NCBI RefSeq assembly: GCF_001424025.1
Contig: NZ_LMPZ01000004.1
Location: forward strand, 62,001 to 126,000
Length of the DNA stretch: 64,000 bases
Direction of reading: 5' to 3'
Origin: Brevundimonas sp. Leaf363
GTDB lineage: Bacteria; Pseudomonadota; Alphaproteobacteria; Caulobacterales; Caulobacteraceae
The position numbers and the translations under genes are program-made. Positions 25,701 to 34,923 of the stretch are shown piece by piece (position 1 is the first letter of the stretch; the number at the start of each line of letters is the position of its first letter). The notes under the pieces are model-generated. The model was not told where the DNA came from. It made no database searches and was given only the letters and a program-made list of their open reading frames with translations.

Positions 25701-26846
25701 ATGACCCCTGTTCGATACGCCATGGTCGGCGGGGGCGAAGGCGCCTTCATTGGCCCCGTCCACCGCACCGCCGCGGCCATCGCCGGCAACTGCCGGCTGG
25801 TCGCCGGCGCGCTGAGCGCCGATGCCGACAAGGCGGCGCGGTCGGGGGCGGCCATTGGCCTGCCGGCCGATCGATCCTACGCCAGCTACCCGGCCATGCT
25901 GGACGGCGAGCGGGCCTTGCCGGAGGGCGAGCGGGCCGAGTTCATCGCCATCGTCACGCCCAACCACATGCACGCGCCCGTGGCCGAGGCGGCGCTGGAG
26001 GCCGGCTTCCCGGTGCTGTGCGACAAGCCGCTGGGCGACACGCTTGAGGCGGCGATCCGCATCCAGGCGGCGGCCGAGCGGACCGGCGGACTGGTCGGCG
26101 TGACCCACACCTACCTGGGCTATCCGATGGTGCGGCAGGCGCGCGATCTGGTGGCGGGCGGGTCGCTGGGCGCGGTGCGGCGGGTGGCGGTTCGCTACAC
26201 GCAGGGCTGGCTGTCCAAGGCCGAGGACGCGCGCGGCAAACAGGCGGAATGGCGCACCGATCCGGCGCGGTCGGGCGTCGGCGGCGCCTTCGGTGACATC
26301 GGCGTGCATGCCTTCAATCTGGTGGAATACGTCTGCGGCCAGTCGATGCGGAAGATCAGCGCCGATATCGCCGCCGTGGTGCCCGGCCGGGTGCTGGACG
26401 ACGACGGCGCGGCCCTGTTCCATCTGGACGGCGGCGCGCGCGGCACGCTGGTGGCCAGCCAGATCTGCGCCGGCGACGCCAATGGCCTGAGCCTGTCGGT
26501 CTGGTGCGAGGAAGGCGGCGTCCACTGGCGTCAGGAACAGCCTGACCAACTGGCGCTGGCGCGGCGGCAGGGCCCGGTCGAGACCTGGTCCGCCGGTTCG
26601 GACCGTGGCTACCTCGGCGCGGCGGCGGCGGCGGCAGTGCGCCTGCCGGCTGGCCACCCGGAGGGCTATCTGGAAGCCTTCGGCAACATCTATCGCGACT
26701 TCGCCCTTGCGGTGCGCGGCCAGGCGCCGGATCAGCCAGCTTACGCCAGCCTGGCGCAGGGCGTGGCGGGCAACCGCTTTGTCCAGGCCGCCTATGACAG
26801 CAGTCAGGCGAACGGGGCGTGGATCGACATGGAGAGCGTTCGATGA
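25701..26846 (+). CDS. Gfo/Idh/MocA family oxidoreductase
   Basis: 381-residue NAD(P)-dependent sugar oxidoreductase. The N-terminal Rossmann fold (about 1-130) has YAMVGGGEGAFIGPVHR, FIAIVTPNHMHAPVA and the substrate-site motif VLCDKPLGD. The C-terminal alpha/beta domain (about 135-365) includes WRTDPARSGVGGAFGDIGVHAFN, giving the catalytic aspartate/histidine pair. No signal peptide is present. It begins 5 bases after the preceding barrel gene and its stop overlaps the next start (ATGA). Family members reduce or oxidise 3-keto sugars and inositols. Confidence 0.93.
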   Translation: MTPVRYAMVGGGEGAFIGPVHRTAAAIAGNCRLVAGALSADADKAARSGAAIGLPADRSYASYPAMLDGERALPEGERAEFIAIVTPNHMHAPVAEAALEAGFPVLCDKPLGDTLEAAIRIQAAAERTGGLVGVTHTYLGYPMVRQARDLVAGGSLGAVRRVAVRYTQGWLSKAEDARGKQAEWRTDPARSGVGGAFGDIGVHAFNLVEYVCGQSMRKISADIAAVVPGRVLDDDGAALFHLDGGARGTLVASQICAGDANGLSLSVWCEEGGVHWRQEQPDQLALARRQGPVETWSAGSDRGYLGAAAAAAVRLPAGHPEGYLEAFGNIYRDFALAVRGQAPDQPAYASLAQGVAGNRFVQAAYDSSQANGAWIDMESVR

Positions 26847-27892
26847 AGGGACCCGGCGTCTTTCTGGCGCAGTTCGCGGGCGACGAAGCGCCGTTCAACA
26901 CCCTGCCGAACATGGCCCGCTGGGCGGCCGACCTCGGTTACAAGGGTGTACAAATCCCGACCTGGGACGCGCGTCTGATCGACCTGCAGAAGGCCGCCGA
27001 GAGCCAGACCTATTGCGACGAGCTGACCGGCGTCTGCGCCGAGGCGGGCGTGGCGATCACCGAACTGTCGACCCACCTGCAGAGCCAGCTGGTCGCCGTG
27101 CATCCGGCCTACGGCGACCTGTTCGACGGCTTCGCGCCCCAGGCGGTTCAGGGCAAGCCGACCGAGCGCACTGAGTGGGCGCGCGGTCAGGTGACCATGG
27201 CGGCCAAGGCCAGCCGTCGCCTGGGCCTGAGCGCCCACGCCACCTTCTCCGGCGCCCTGCTGTGGCACACCGTCTATCCCTGGCCGCAGCGCCCGGCGGG
27301 TCTGGTCGAGGAAGGCTTCTCCGAACTGGCGCGCCGCTGGAAGCCGCTGCTGGACGTGTTCGACGAGAACGGCGTGGACGCCTGTTTCGAACTGCACCCC
27401 GGCGAGGACCTGCACGACGGCGTGACCTTCGAGCGGTTCCTGGCGGCGGTGGACGACCACCCGCGCGCCAAAATCCTGTACGACCCCAGCCACTTCCTGC
27501 TGCAGCAGCTGAACTATGTGGACTTCATCCACATCTACCATTCGCGGATCAAAGCCTTCCACGTGAAGGACGCCGAGTTCCGGCCGACCGGGCGGGCGGG
27601 CGTCTATGGCGGTTACCAGGGCTGGGTCGACCGGCCGGGGCGCTTCCGCTCGCTGGGCGACGGCCAGGTGGACTTCTCGGCGATCTTCTCGGCCTTCACC
27701 CAGCATGACTACGCGGGGTGGGCGGTGCTGGAGTGGGAATGCTGCCTGAAGTCGCCGGAACAGGGCGCCGCCGAGGGTGCGCCCTTCATCGCCCGACACA
27801 TGATCCAGAAGGCCGGACGCGCCTTCGACGACTTCGCCGGATCGGCCCCTGACGCGGCGCGCAACCGCCGCATCCTGGGCCTGACCGACTGA
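26843..27892 (+). CDS. sugar phosphate isomerase/epimerase family TIM barrel
   Basis: 349-residue cytoplasmic TIM barrel of the AP-endonuclease-2 superfamily. NMARWAADLGYKGVQIPTWD, ITELSTHLQSQLVAVHPAY, ACFELHPGEDLHDG, LYDPSHFLLQQLNYVDFI, IKAFHVKDAEF and VDRPGRFRSLGDGQVDF carry the Glu/Asp/His metal ligands at the expected barrel positions. It overlaps the Gfo/Idh/MocA gene by 4 bases, so the two are translationally coupled and probably act in sequence on the same sugar. It lacks the export signal of its paralogue at 24787. Confidence 0.9.
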   Translation: MKGPGVFLAQFAGDEAPFNTLPNMARWAADLGYKGVQIPTWDARLIDLQKAAESQTYCDELTGVCAEAGVAITELSTHLQSQLVAVHPAYGDLFDGFAPQAVQGKPTERTEWARGQVTMAAKASRRLGLSAHATFSGALLWHTVYPWPQRPAGLVEEGFSELARRWKPLLDVFDENGVDACFELHPGEDLHDGVTFERFLAAVDDHPRAKILYDPSHFLLQQLNYVDFIHIYHSRIKAFHVKDAEFRPTGRAGVYGGYQGWVDRPGRFRSLGDGQVDFSAIFSAFTQHDYAGWAVLEWECCLKSPEQGAAEGAPFIARHMIQKAGRAFDDFAGSAPDAARNRRILGLTD

Positions 27893-27936
27893 CACGACAC
27901 AAGCCGGCGACAGGCCGGCGAGAGGGGGAGGAAACC

Positions 27937-29142
27937 ATGAACCTTTCGACACGGCTTCGGCTGTCGCTGATGATGTTCGCCCAGTATTTCGTCTGGGGCG
28001 TCTGGTGGGTGCCGTTCGGCGCCTATCTGTCCAGGCACGGACTGGACGCCTCGATCGGCACGATCTTCTCGACCCAGGGCTGGGCGGCCATCGCCGCGCC
28101 CCTGTTCGTCGGAGCCATCGCGGACCGCTACTTCTCGGCGCAGAAGGTCATGGGCGTGCTGCACCTCATGGGCGGCGGCTTCCTGCTGGCCCTGTCGCTG
28201 GTGGGCGCCGACGCGGGCGTGATGTTCGCCGCCACCCTCGGCGTCCTCCTCTGCTACATGCCGACCATCGCGCTTTCGAACACGGTCGCCTTCGCCGCCA
28301 TGACCAATGGCGAGCGCCAGTTCCCGGCCGTGCGGGTGTTCGGCACCCTGGGCTGGATCGTCGGCGGCATCCTGGTCGGCCAGGTTCTGCACGCCGAACA
28401 GACGGCCCTGCCGATCCAGATCGCGGGCGGCGCCTCGCTGCTGTACGGCCTCTACGCCTTCACCCTGCCCAAGACCCCGCCGCAGGCCAAGGAAGGCAAG
28501 GTCAGCGCCGTCTCCCTGCTTGGGCTGGACGCCATCAAGACCGGCGACAAGTCGTTCTGGACCCTGATCATCTGCTCGCTGCTGCTGATGATCCCGGTCG
28601 CCTTCTACCACGCCTACGCCAACACCTTCCTGGTCGAGGTCGGTGTCGACGCCGCCGCGACGGTTCAGGCCATCGGCCAGGTGTCGGAGGTCGGCTTCCT
28701 CTTGCTGCTGCCGCTGTTCTTCCGCTGGGTCGGGATGAAGGGCGTGCTGCTGATCGGCATGGTCGCCTGGGCGGTGCGTTACGTCCTGTTCGCCAACGGC
28801 TTCGACGCCAACGGTCCGATCATGCCGTTGCTCCTGGGTGGGCTGGTGCTGCACGGCATCTGCTTCGACTTCTTCCTGGTCGCGGGCACCATCTGGGTGG
28901 ACAAACACTTCCCGCCCGAGACCCGCGCTCGCGCCCAGTCGTTCCTGGCCCTGGTGACCTGGGGCGTCGGTTCGGTGATCGGCAGCCTGCTGGCCAACCA
29001 GATCTACGTGGCCAACACCGTCTCGCCGACCCAGCATGACTGGAGCACCATCTGGCTGATCCCCGCCGCCCTGTCCGCCACCGTGGCGGTCGTCTTCCTG
29101 CTGTCGTTCCGCGATCGCAAGAAGGCGGCGGCGAACGCCTGA
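27937..29142 (+). CDS. MFS transporter of the nucleoside:H+ symporter-like group
   Basis: 401-residue inner-membrane protein with about 12 helices. The start (LSLMMFAQYFVWGVWWVPFGAYL) and IASTQGWAAIAAPLFVGAIADR-like region match the NupG-type nucleoside symporter subgroup, which in Caulobacterales often sits in sugar-conjugate loci. AAMTNGERQFPAVRVFGTLGWI is the conserved loop-4/5 region. GAGAGGGGGAGG precedes the ATG. It follows the isomerase gene by 44 bases. Likely cargo is a glycoside or keto-sugar from the neighbouring enzymes (inference). Confidence 0.88.
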   Translation: MNLSTRLRLSLMMFAQYFVWGVWWVPFGAYLSRHGLDASIGTIFSTQGWAAIAAPLFVGAIADRYFSAQKVMGVLHLMGGGFLLALSLVGADAGVMFAATLGVLLCYMPTIALSNTVAFAAMTNGERQFPAVRVFGTLGWIVGGILVGQVLHAEQTALPIQIAGGASLLYGLYAFTLPKTPPQAKEGKVSAVSLLGLDAIKTGDKSFWTLIICSLLLMIPVAFYHAYANTFLVEVGVDAAATVQAIGQVSEVGFLLLLPLFFRWVGMKGVLLIGMVAWAVRYVLFANGFDANGPIMPLLLGGLVLHGICFDFFLVAGTIWVDKHFPPETRARAQSFLALVTWGVGSVIGSLLANQIYVANTVSPTQHDWSTIWLIPAALSATVAVVFLLSFRDRKKAAANA

Positions 29143-29294
29143 CGCCGAGCCGGGCCCGTCTTCGCGGGCGGGCCTGGGCCGGTTTCATCATCAACGTTCA
29201 CATGACGTGGCGGCAACGCTGGACAGGGCGCCGCCGATTGCGCACAGTTCGGCCAGATAGAGGCGCCTAAGCGCCCGTTCACCTGGGGGAGACG

Positions 29295-29849
29295 ATGGCG
29301 CACGATACTGGAGCTTTCGATCGCCGCGACCTGATGCGGGGCCTGATGGCCCTGGTCGGCGCGGGCGCGCTCGGCGTGCCGAGCCTCAGCTTCGCCGAGG
29401 CCGTGGCGGGCGACGGCTACTTCACACCCGCCCGCCGCGCGGTGCTGGAACAGCTCAGCGGCGCCATTATCCCGCAGACGGACACGCCCGGCGCCCGGGA
29501 AGCCGGCGTGCCACAGTACATCGACGCCCTGATCGCCAACTGGGCCGCCGCCGACACCCGCGCCATGTTCGACGGGGCGCTGGACGCCGTCGACGCCTGG
29601 TCGCGCGCCAAGGCCGGCAAGGGTCTGGCCGACCTGTCGCCCGCCGACCTGGACACCGTGGTCGCCGCCTATGACGCCGAGGCCTTCAGCCGGGGCGACT
29701 GGCCCTATCGGCGCCTGAAGGACCTGATCGTCACCACCTATTACACCACCGAAGCCGGGGCGACGCAGGAGCTGCGGTACGAGCTGGCGCCCGGCGTCTG
29801 GGAGGCTTCGATTCCGGCCGACGCCTCCACCCGCTGCTGGGCCGTCTGA
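29295..29849 (+). CDS. gluconate 2-dehydrogenase subunit 3-type (glucoside 3-dehydrogenase small) subunit, Tat signal
   Basis: 184-residue small subunit. A Tat signal (DRRDLMRGLMALVGAGALG..) is followed by the family blocks FTPARRAVLEQLSGAIIPQTDTPGAREA (split here for length) and YYTTEAGATQELRYE. In known systems this subunit carries the flavin subunit through the Tat pathway, since the flavoprotein has no signal of its own, as is the case here. It starts behind TGGGGGAGACG and lies 10 bases before the GMC gene. Confidence 0.93.
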   Translation: MAHDTGAFDRRDLMRGLMALVGAGALGVPSLSFAEAVAGDGYFTPARRAVLEQLSGAIIPQTDTPGAREAGVPQYIDALIANWAAADTRAMFDGALDAVDAWSRAKAGKGLADLSPADLDTVVAAYDAEAFSRGDWPYRRLKDLIVTTYYTTEAGATQELRYELAPGVWEASIPADASTRCWAV

Positions 29850-29859
29850 GGAGCACGCC

Positions 29860-31542
29860 ATGTTTGACGCAATCGTGGTGGGCTCGGGGATGAGCGGCGG
29901 CTGGGCAGCCAAGGAGCTGTGCGAGAAGGGCCTGAAGGTCCTGGTCCTGGAGCGCGGCAAGAACGTAGAGCACCAGACCGACTACACCGACGACAAGGCC
30001 CCGTGGCAGGTCGAGAACTTCGGCATGGTTCCGGAGGACGAGGTCGAGGCCGACTACAAGATCCAGAGCGCCTGCTACGCCTTCTCGACCGCCAACAAGA
30101 GCTGGTGGGTCAAGGACAGCGAGCACCCTTACACCTTCCCGGAGGACAAGCCTTTCTGGTGGATCCGCGGCTACCACCTGGGCGGCCGCTCGCTGATGTG
30201 GGGCCGCCAATCGTACCGGATGAGCGCGATGGACTTCGAGTCCAACGCCAGGGACGGCCACGGCGTCGACTGGCCCATCCGCTATGAGGACATGACGAGG
30301 TTCTACGACCACGTCGAAACCTTCGCCGGCATCTCGGGCAACAACGACGGCGTCGATCAGCTGCCGGACGGCAAATTCCTGCCGCCGATGGACATGACGC
30401 CGGTCGAGCTGGAGTTCCAGCGCAAGCTGGCCGCCGCCTATCCGACGCGCCGCATGATCATCGGCCGCTGCGCCCACCTGACGGCGCCGACGGCCGAGCA
30501 TGAGGAACTGGGCCGCATGGCCTGCCAGTACCGCAGCCTGTGCGAACGCGGCTGTTCCTACGGCGCCTATTTCTCCAGCCTCAGCGCCACCCTGCCGGCG
30601 GCCGAGCGGACCGGCAACCTGACCATCGTCACCGACGCCATCGTGGACAGCATCGTCCACGACCCGGCGACCGGCAAGGCGACCGGCGTGCGCGTCGTCG
30701 ACTACAACACCAAGGTCGGCCGCACCTACGAGGCCAAGGTGATCTTCCTGTGCGCCTCCACCATCGGCAGCGCGGCGATCATGCTGAACTCGACGTCGGA
30801 GGCGAACCCCAACGGCATCGCCAACCGGTCGGACGCCGTGGGCCGCTATCTGGTCGACCACATCAGCGGCATGGGCGCCTCGGGCGGCTATCCGGGCTTC
30901 GAGGAATTCTACCACCACGGCCGCCGGCCCAACGGCTTTTACATTCCGCGCTATCGCAATGTGACCGAGCCGGGCGACGGCTATCTGCGCGGCTTCGGCT
31001 TCCAGGGCGGCGCCATGCGCGGCAACTGGCGGCGCGGCGTCGGGCGGCCGGGCACGGGCGAGGCCTACAAGGCCAGCATGCGCGCGCCGGGCGGCTGGGG
31101 CCTGGGCCTCGGCGGCTTCGGCGAAATGCTGCCGCGCGCCGACAATCGCGTGACCCTGAACAAGGAGACCGACCGCTGGGGCGTGCCGATCCCGCACATC
31201 GAATGCTCGCTGGGCGACAACGATCGCAAGATGATCACCCAGGCCAACGCCGATGCGAAGGAGATGCTGGAGATGGCCGGCTGCACTAACGTCACCGTGC
31301 GCGAACACTCCGGCGGCCTGGGTCTCGGCATCCACGAGATGGGCACGGTCCGCATGGGCCGCGACCCGAACACCTCGGTCCTGAACGGCTACAACCAGGC
31401 GCACGACGTGCCGAACCTGTTCGTCACCGACGGCTCGTGCATGAGTTCGTCGGGCTGCCAGAACCCCTCCCTGACCTACATGGCCATGTCGGCCCGCGGC
31501 GCCCACTACGCCGCCGAGTTCCTGAAAGAAGGCGTGATCTGA
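29860..31542 (+). CDS. GMC oxidoreductase, glucoside 3-dehydrogenase type flavoprotein
   Basis: 560-residue FAD enzyme. FAD-binding AIVVGSGMSGGWAAKELCEKG is at the N-terminus, with no signal peptide. A central RSLMWGRQSYR region and a Cys-rich segment (ACQYRSLCERGCSYGAYF) follow. The C-terminal GMC block has active-site LGIHEMGTVRMG and NLFVTDGSCMSSSGCQNPS (His and Asn). This C-terminus is that of glucoside 3-dehydrogenases and membrane gluconate-type dehydrogenases, which oxidise C-3 of glycosides and pass electrons to a cytochrome or copper protein. Partner genes fit: Tat-signal small subunit before it and a pseudoazurin whose start overlaps its stop (TGATG). Confidence 0.92.
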   Translation: MFDAIVVGSGMSGGWAAKELCEKGLKVLVLERGKNVEHQTDYTDDKAPWQVENFGMVPEDEVEADYKIQSACYAFSTANKSWWVKDSEHPYTFPEDKPFWWIRGYHLGGRSLMWGRQSYRMSAMDFESNARDGHGVDWPIRYEDMTRFYDHVETFAGISGNNDGVDQLPDGKFLPPMDMTPVELEFQRKLAAAYPTRRMIIGRCAHLTAPTAEHEELGRMACQYRSLCERGCSYGAYFSSLSATLPAAERTGNLTIVTDAIVDSIVHDPATGKATGVRVVDYNTKVGRTYEAKVIFLCASTIGSAAIMLNSTSEANPNGIANRSDAVGRYLVDHISGMGASGGYPGFEEFYHHGRRPNGFYIPRYRNVTEPGDGYLRGFGFQGGAMRGNWRRGVGRPGTGEAYKASMRAPGGWGLGLGGFGEMLPRADNRVTLNKETDRWGVPIPHIECSLGDNDRKMITQANADAKEMLEMAGCTNVTVREHSGGLGLGIHEMGTVRMGRDPNTSVLNGYNQAHDVPNLFVTDGSCMSSSGCQNPSLTYMAMSARGAHYAAEFLKEGVI

Positions 31543-32000
31543 TGATGTCGATGACCCGGCGCGCCGTGGCCGCCCTGATGGCCGGCGGCGGCGCGGCCCT
31601 CGTGGCCGGACAGGCCTCGGCCGCCAGCCATCAGGTGCGGATGCTGAACACCGGCGCGAACGGCGCGAGCATGGTGTTCGACCCGCCGTTCCTGCGGATG
31701 CGCGCCGGCGACACGGTCAAGTTCATCGCCACCGACCGGGGCCACAACGCCGCCTCCATCACCGGCATGACGCCCGACGGCGCCACGCCCTTCAATGGCC
31801 GCATCAACCAGGAGATCGAGGTGACGCTGACCGTCCCCGGCCTCTACGGCTACAAGTGCACGCCCCACACCGGCATGGGCATGGTCGGCCTGATCCAGGT
31901 CGGTGCCGCCGGCAACCGCGCGGCCGCCACCACCGCCTCTGCCCGTATTCCGGGTCTCGGCAAGACGGTCATGGCCGATCTGCTGACGCGAGTGCGCTAG
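31542..32000 (+). CDS. pseudoazurin (blue copper electron carrier)
   Basis: 152-residue periplasmic type-1 copper protein. The signal peptide (TRRAVAALMAGGGAALVAGQ..) is followed by the cupredoxin fold (about 25-120) with HQVRMLNTGANG, FDPPFLRMRAGDTVKFI, DRGHNAASI (first His ligand) and YGYKCTPHTGMGMVGLIQVG (Cys, His, Met ligands). All four copper ligands are present. The ATG at 31542 overlaps the GMC stop, so the two are coupled; it is the natural candidate to accept electrons from the dehydrogenase. A cytochrome c is the more usual partner for this enzyme class. Confidence 0.93.
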   Translation: MMSMTRRAVAALMAGGGAALVAGQASAASHQVRMLNTGANGASMVFDPPFLRMRAGDTVKFIATDRGHNAASITGMTPDGATPFNGRINQEIEVTLTVPGLYGYKCTPHTGMGMVGLIQVGAAGNRAAATTASARIPGLGKTVMADLLTRVR

Positions 32001-32106
32001 GCCCGGGGTCGAACCCGACGTTCGCCACCGCAATAATTTCCTTCATTTCGCGGACGGCCTGCCCTACCCATTCCGGGAACGGCATATGGCGGCGGAAGGG
32101 GATCTG

Positions 32107-33204
32107 ATGGCTATCGGTTCGGGTGGGCTGGGCTTTGGCGGGACGCGGTCGGGGCTGTCGCGGCGCAGCCTGATGGCCGCCATGGGCGTGGCCGGGATCG
32201 GTCTGACGCTTGAAGCCTGCGGCAAGGGCGACAGCGCCGAAACGCTGAACTTCTACACCTGGGACACCTACATCGGCGAGCACACGCTGCAGGACTTCCA
32301 GCAGGCTAACGGCGTGCGCGTCTCGGCCTCCTACTTCGCCACCAACGACGAGCTGTTCGCCAAGCTGAAGGCCGGCAATCCCGGCTATGACGTCATCGTG
32401 CCGTCCAACGAGTTCGTCGAGCGGATGCGCGCCGCCGACATGCTGACGGCGCTGGACCTGTCGAAGATCCCGAACTTCACCAACATCGCGCCCGAGTTCC
32501 AGACGTCCGACTGGGACCCCTCGCCGCGCCACTCGGTGCCCTATACCTGGCTGGTCACCGGCATCGGCTATCGCAAGTCCAAGGTGAACGGCGTGCCCGA
32601 TAGCTGGAAGTGGCTGTACGACAGCGACGCCTACAAGGGCCGCATCGCCCTGTTGTCCGAGGCGGCCGACCTGATCCGTCTGGGCGCCAAATACATGGGC
32701 AAGTCGCTGAATGGCCTGACCGCCGCCGACATCGCGGCCGTCGAGCAGATGCTCATCCGCCAGAAGCCCAACATCAAGGCGTTCCACGAAGACAACGGCC
32801 AGGACATGCTGTTGTCCGGCGACGTCGACCTGGTGATGGAGTTCAACGGCGACATCGCCCAGATCGCCGCGGAGGATGACGACATCGGCTTCGTCGTGCC
32901 CAAGGAAGGCTCGCTGCTGAACGCCGACACCCTGGCCATTCCCAAGGGCGCGCCGCGCGCCGAGCTGGCGCACAAGTTCATCAACTTCCTGCTGGACCCG
33001 CAGGCCGGCAAGCACATCAGCGAGACCATCCTCTATCCGACGCCCAACGCGGCGGCTAAGGCGCTGATGCCCGCCAGCTATCGCGACAACCCGATGGTCT
33101 TCCCCACCGGCGTGGGCATGGACAAGAGCGAATGGGGCAAGTTCGAGGGGCCTGAGCAGGCGCGCCTGTTCGAGGACGCCATCACCCGCGTCCGCGCCGC
33201 CTGA
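32107..33204 (+). CDS. potD: polyamine ABC transporter substrate-binding protein (PotD/PotF)
   Basis: 365-residue periplasmic binding protein for spermidine or putrescine. The N-terminus has a twin-arginine plus lipobox-like signal (SRRSLMAAMGVAG..LEAC). The mature part has LNFYTWDTYIGEHTLQDF, SYFATNDELFAKLKAGN, YDVIVPSNEFVERM, PYTWLVTGIGYRKSKV and LAIPKGAPRAELAHKFINF, as in PotD/PotF. ATG at 32107 has AAGGGG upstream and is preferred to 32086. It is first of four genes in a row for a complete importer. Confidence 0.93.
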   Translation: MAIGSGGLGFGGTRSGLSRRSLMAAMGVAGIGLTLEACGKGDSAETLNFYTWDTYIGEHTLQDFQQANGVRVSASYFATNDELFAKLKAGNPGYDVIVPSNEFVERMRAADMLTALDLSKIPNFTNIAPEFQTSDWDPSPRHSVPYTWLVTGIGYRKSKVNGVPDSWKWLYDSDAYKGRIALLSEAADLIRLGAKYMGKSLNGLTAADIAAVEQMLIRQKPNIKAFHEDNGQDMLLSGDVDLVMEFNGDIAQIAAEDDDIGFVVPKEGSLLNADTLAIPKGAPRAELAHKFINFLLDPQAGKHISETILYPTPNAAAKALMPASYRDNPMVFPTGVGMDKSEWGKFEGPEQARLFEDAITRVRAA

Positions 33205-33217
33205 GCCGCCCGACCTG

Positions 33218-34093
33218 ATGCGATCCACGATCGACTGGCGCCGCAATCCGGTCGGCTTCATCGCCCTGCTGGGCCCGCCGCTGGTGTGGTTCCTGGTCTT
33301 CTTCGCCGTGCCCATGGCGGTGGTGCTGGGCTACAGCTTCGGGACCAACAGCGGCCTGACCGAGATCGAGATCTCGGGCACCTTCGCCAACTACGCGCGC
33401 GCGCTGGAGCCGCTGTATCTGGGCATCCTGGGCAAGTCGCTGCTGTTCTCGGCCCTGGCCACCCTGATCTGCCTGCTGGTCGGGTTTCCGGTCGCACTGG
33501 CCATCGCCTTCGCGCCCCCGAACCTGAAGACCTGGCTGCTGATCGGGGTGATGCTGCCGTTCTGGACCAACCTTCTGATCCGCACCTACGCCCTGATCGC
33601 CATCCTGCGCGACGAAGGGGTGATCAACGGGGTGCTGAGTTTCCTGCTGGGCTGGGCCGGGTTCGAGCCGCTGCGGCTGATGAACACCAACACCGCCGTC
33701 GTCATCGGCCTGGTCTACGTCCACCTGCCCTTCATGGTCCTGCCGCTCTACGCCGCTCTGGACCGGCTTGACCGGTCGTTGATCGAGGCGGCGCTGGACC
33801 TGGGCGCCAGTCATCTGCGCGCCGTGATGACCGTGGTGGTGCCGCTGGCGGGCGCGGGCATCGCATCCGGCCTGCTGCTGACCTTCATTCCCGTGCTGGG
33901 CAGCTATCTGGCGCCGGACCTGCTGGGCGGCCCCGACAGCCTGATGATCGCCAACGTCATCGAGCGCCAGTTCAAGCGCGCCAACGACTGGCCCTTCGGC
34001 GCGGCTCTGGCCTTCCTGCTGATGTACATGACCTTCGCCGGCATCCTGATGCAGGCGCTGTGGAAGGGCCGCCGTCCGGCGGACGCCGACTGA
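33218..34093 (+). CDS. potB: polyamine ABC transporter permease (PotB/PotH)
   Basis: 291-residue inner-membrane permease with about six helices. The permease motif contacting the ATPase is seen as EAALDLGASHLRAVMTVVVP near residue 200; NLLIRTYALIAILRDEGVIN and IPVLGSYLAPDLLGG are typical of PotB/PotH. It starts 13 bases after the binding-protein gene and its stop overlaps the next ATG. Confidence 0.95.
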   Translation: MRSTIDWRRNPVGFIALLGPPLVWFLVFFAVPMAVVLGYSFGTNSGLTEIEISGTFANYARALEPLYLGILGKSLLFSALATLICLLVGFPVALAIAFAPPNLKTWLLIGVMLPFWTNLLIRTYALIAILRDEGVINGVLSFLLGWAGFEPLRLMNTNTAVVIGLVYVHLPFMVLPLYAALDRLDRSLIEAALDLGASHLRAVMTVVVPLAGAGIASGLLLTFIPVLGSYLAPDLLGGPDSLMIANVIERQFKRANDWPFGAALAFLLMYMTFAGILMQALWKGRRPADAD

Positions 34094-34923
34094 TGGCGCG
34101 CAGCGAACCCGCATTGCTGGACTACAGCCGCCGCTGGCCGCTGCGGCTGACGCTGTGGGCGACCTTCGTGTTTCTCTACGCCCCGCTGGTCGTGCTGGTG
34201 GTCTTCTCGTTCAACGACAGCCGCCGCATCACCAAATGGGTCGGCTTCACACTGGACTGGTACGACAAGGCCTTCGCGGACCGCGAGCTGATCGCGGCGC
34301 TGGGCAACTCGCTGGCCATCGCCGGCGTCTCGACCGTCTTCTCGCTGGTGCTTGGGACGCTGGCGGCCATCGCCCTGTGGCGGTTCCGCTTCCCGGGCCG
34401 AGCGGCCGTGGACGGCGGCTTCGCCCTGCCGATCGTGGCGCCGGAGATCTGCATGGGCGTCGCCATGCTGATCTTCTTCGCGCGCATCATGCCGTGGCCG
34501 TCGGGCACGCCGTGGCCGATCTCTCTGGGGCCCATCATCATCGCCCACGTCGCCTTCAGCTTCCCCTTCGTGGCCGTCATCGTCCGCGCGCGTCTGGCCA
34601 GCTTCAACGTCGAGATGGAAGAAGCCGCGCGCGACCTGGGCGCCGGGCCGTGGCGGGCGCTGGCCGATGTGGTCATCCCGCACCTGCGCCCCGCCCTGCT
34701 CGCCGGGGCTCTGCTGGCCTTCACCCTGTCGCTGGACGACTTCGTCATCACCTTCTTCACCGCCGGGCCGGACACGGTGACCTTCCCGGTGAAGGTCTAT
34801 TCGATGATGCGCTTCTCGGTGACGCCCAAGGTCAACGCCATCTCGACGGTGCTGCTGGTGCTGACCGTCGTCCTCACCTTCATCGCCCTGCGCCTTCAGG
34901 CGCGGCACAGCCGGGACGCCTGA
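34093..34923 (+). CDS. potC: polyamine ABC transporter permease (PotC/PotI)
   Basis: 276-residue second permease. FVFLYAPLVVLVVFSFNDS at the N-terminus and EEAARDLGAGPWRALADVVIP (the ATPase-coupling loop) match PotC/PotI; LDDFVITFFTAGPDTVTFPV is diagnostic. Start ATG at 34093 overlaps the potB stop (TGATG), and its own stop overlaps the ATPase ATG, so the operon is tightly coupled. Confidence 0.95.
   Translation: MARSEPALLDYSRRWPLRLTLWATFVFLYAPLVVLVVFSFNDSRRITKWVGFTLDWYDKAFADRELIAALGNSLAIAGVSTVFSLVLGTLAAIALWRFRFPGRAAVDGGFALPIVAPEICMGVAMLIFFARIMPWPSGTPWPISLGPIIIAHVAFSFPFVAVIVRARLASFNVEMEEAARDLGAGPWRALADVVIPHLRPALLAGALLAFTLSLDDFVITFFTAGPDTVTFPVKVYSMMRFSVTPKVNAISTVLLVLTVVLTFIALRLQARHSRDA

Noticed and set aside
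29150-29190. GC-rich imperfect hairpin after the MFS gene (GGGCCCG / CGGGCGGGCC)
   Set aside because: One-base bulge and no following T-run, so a terminator is not supported.
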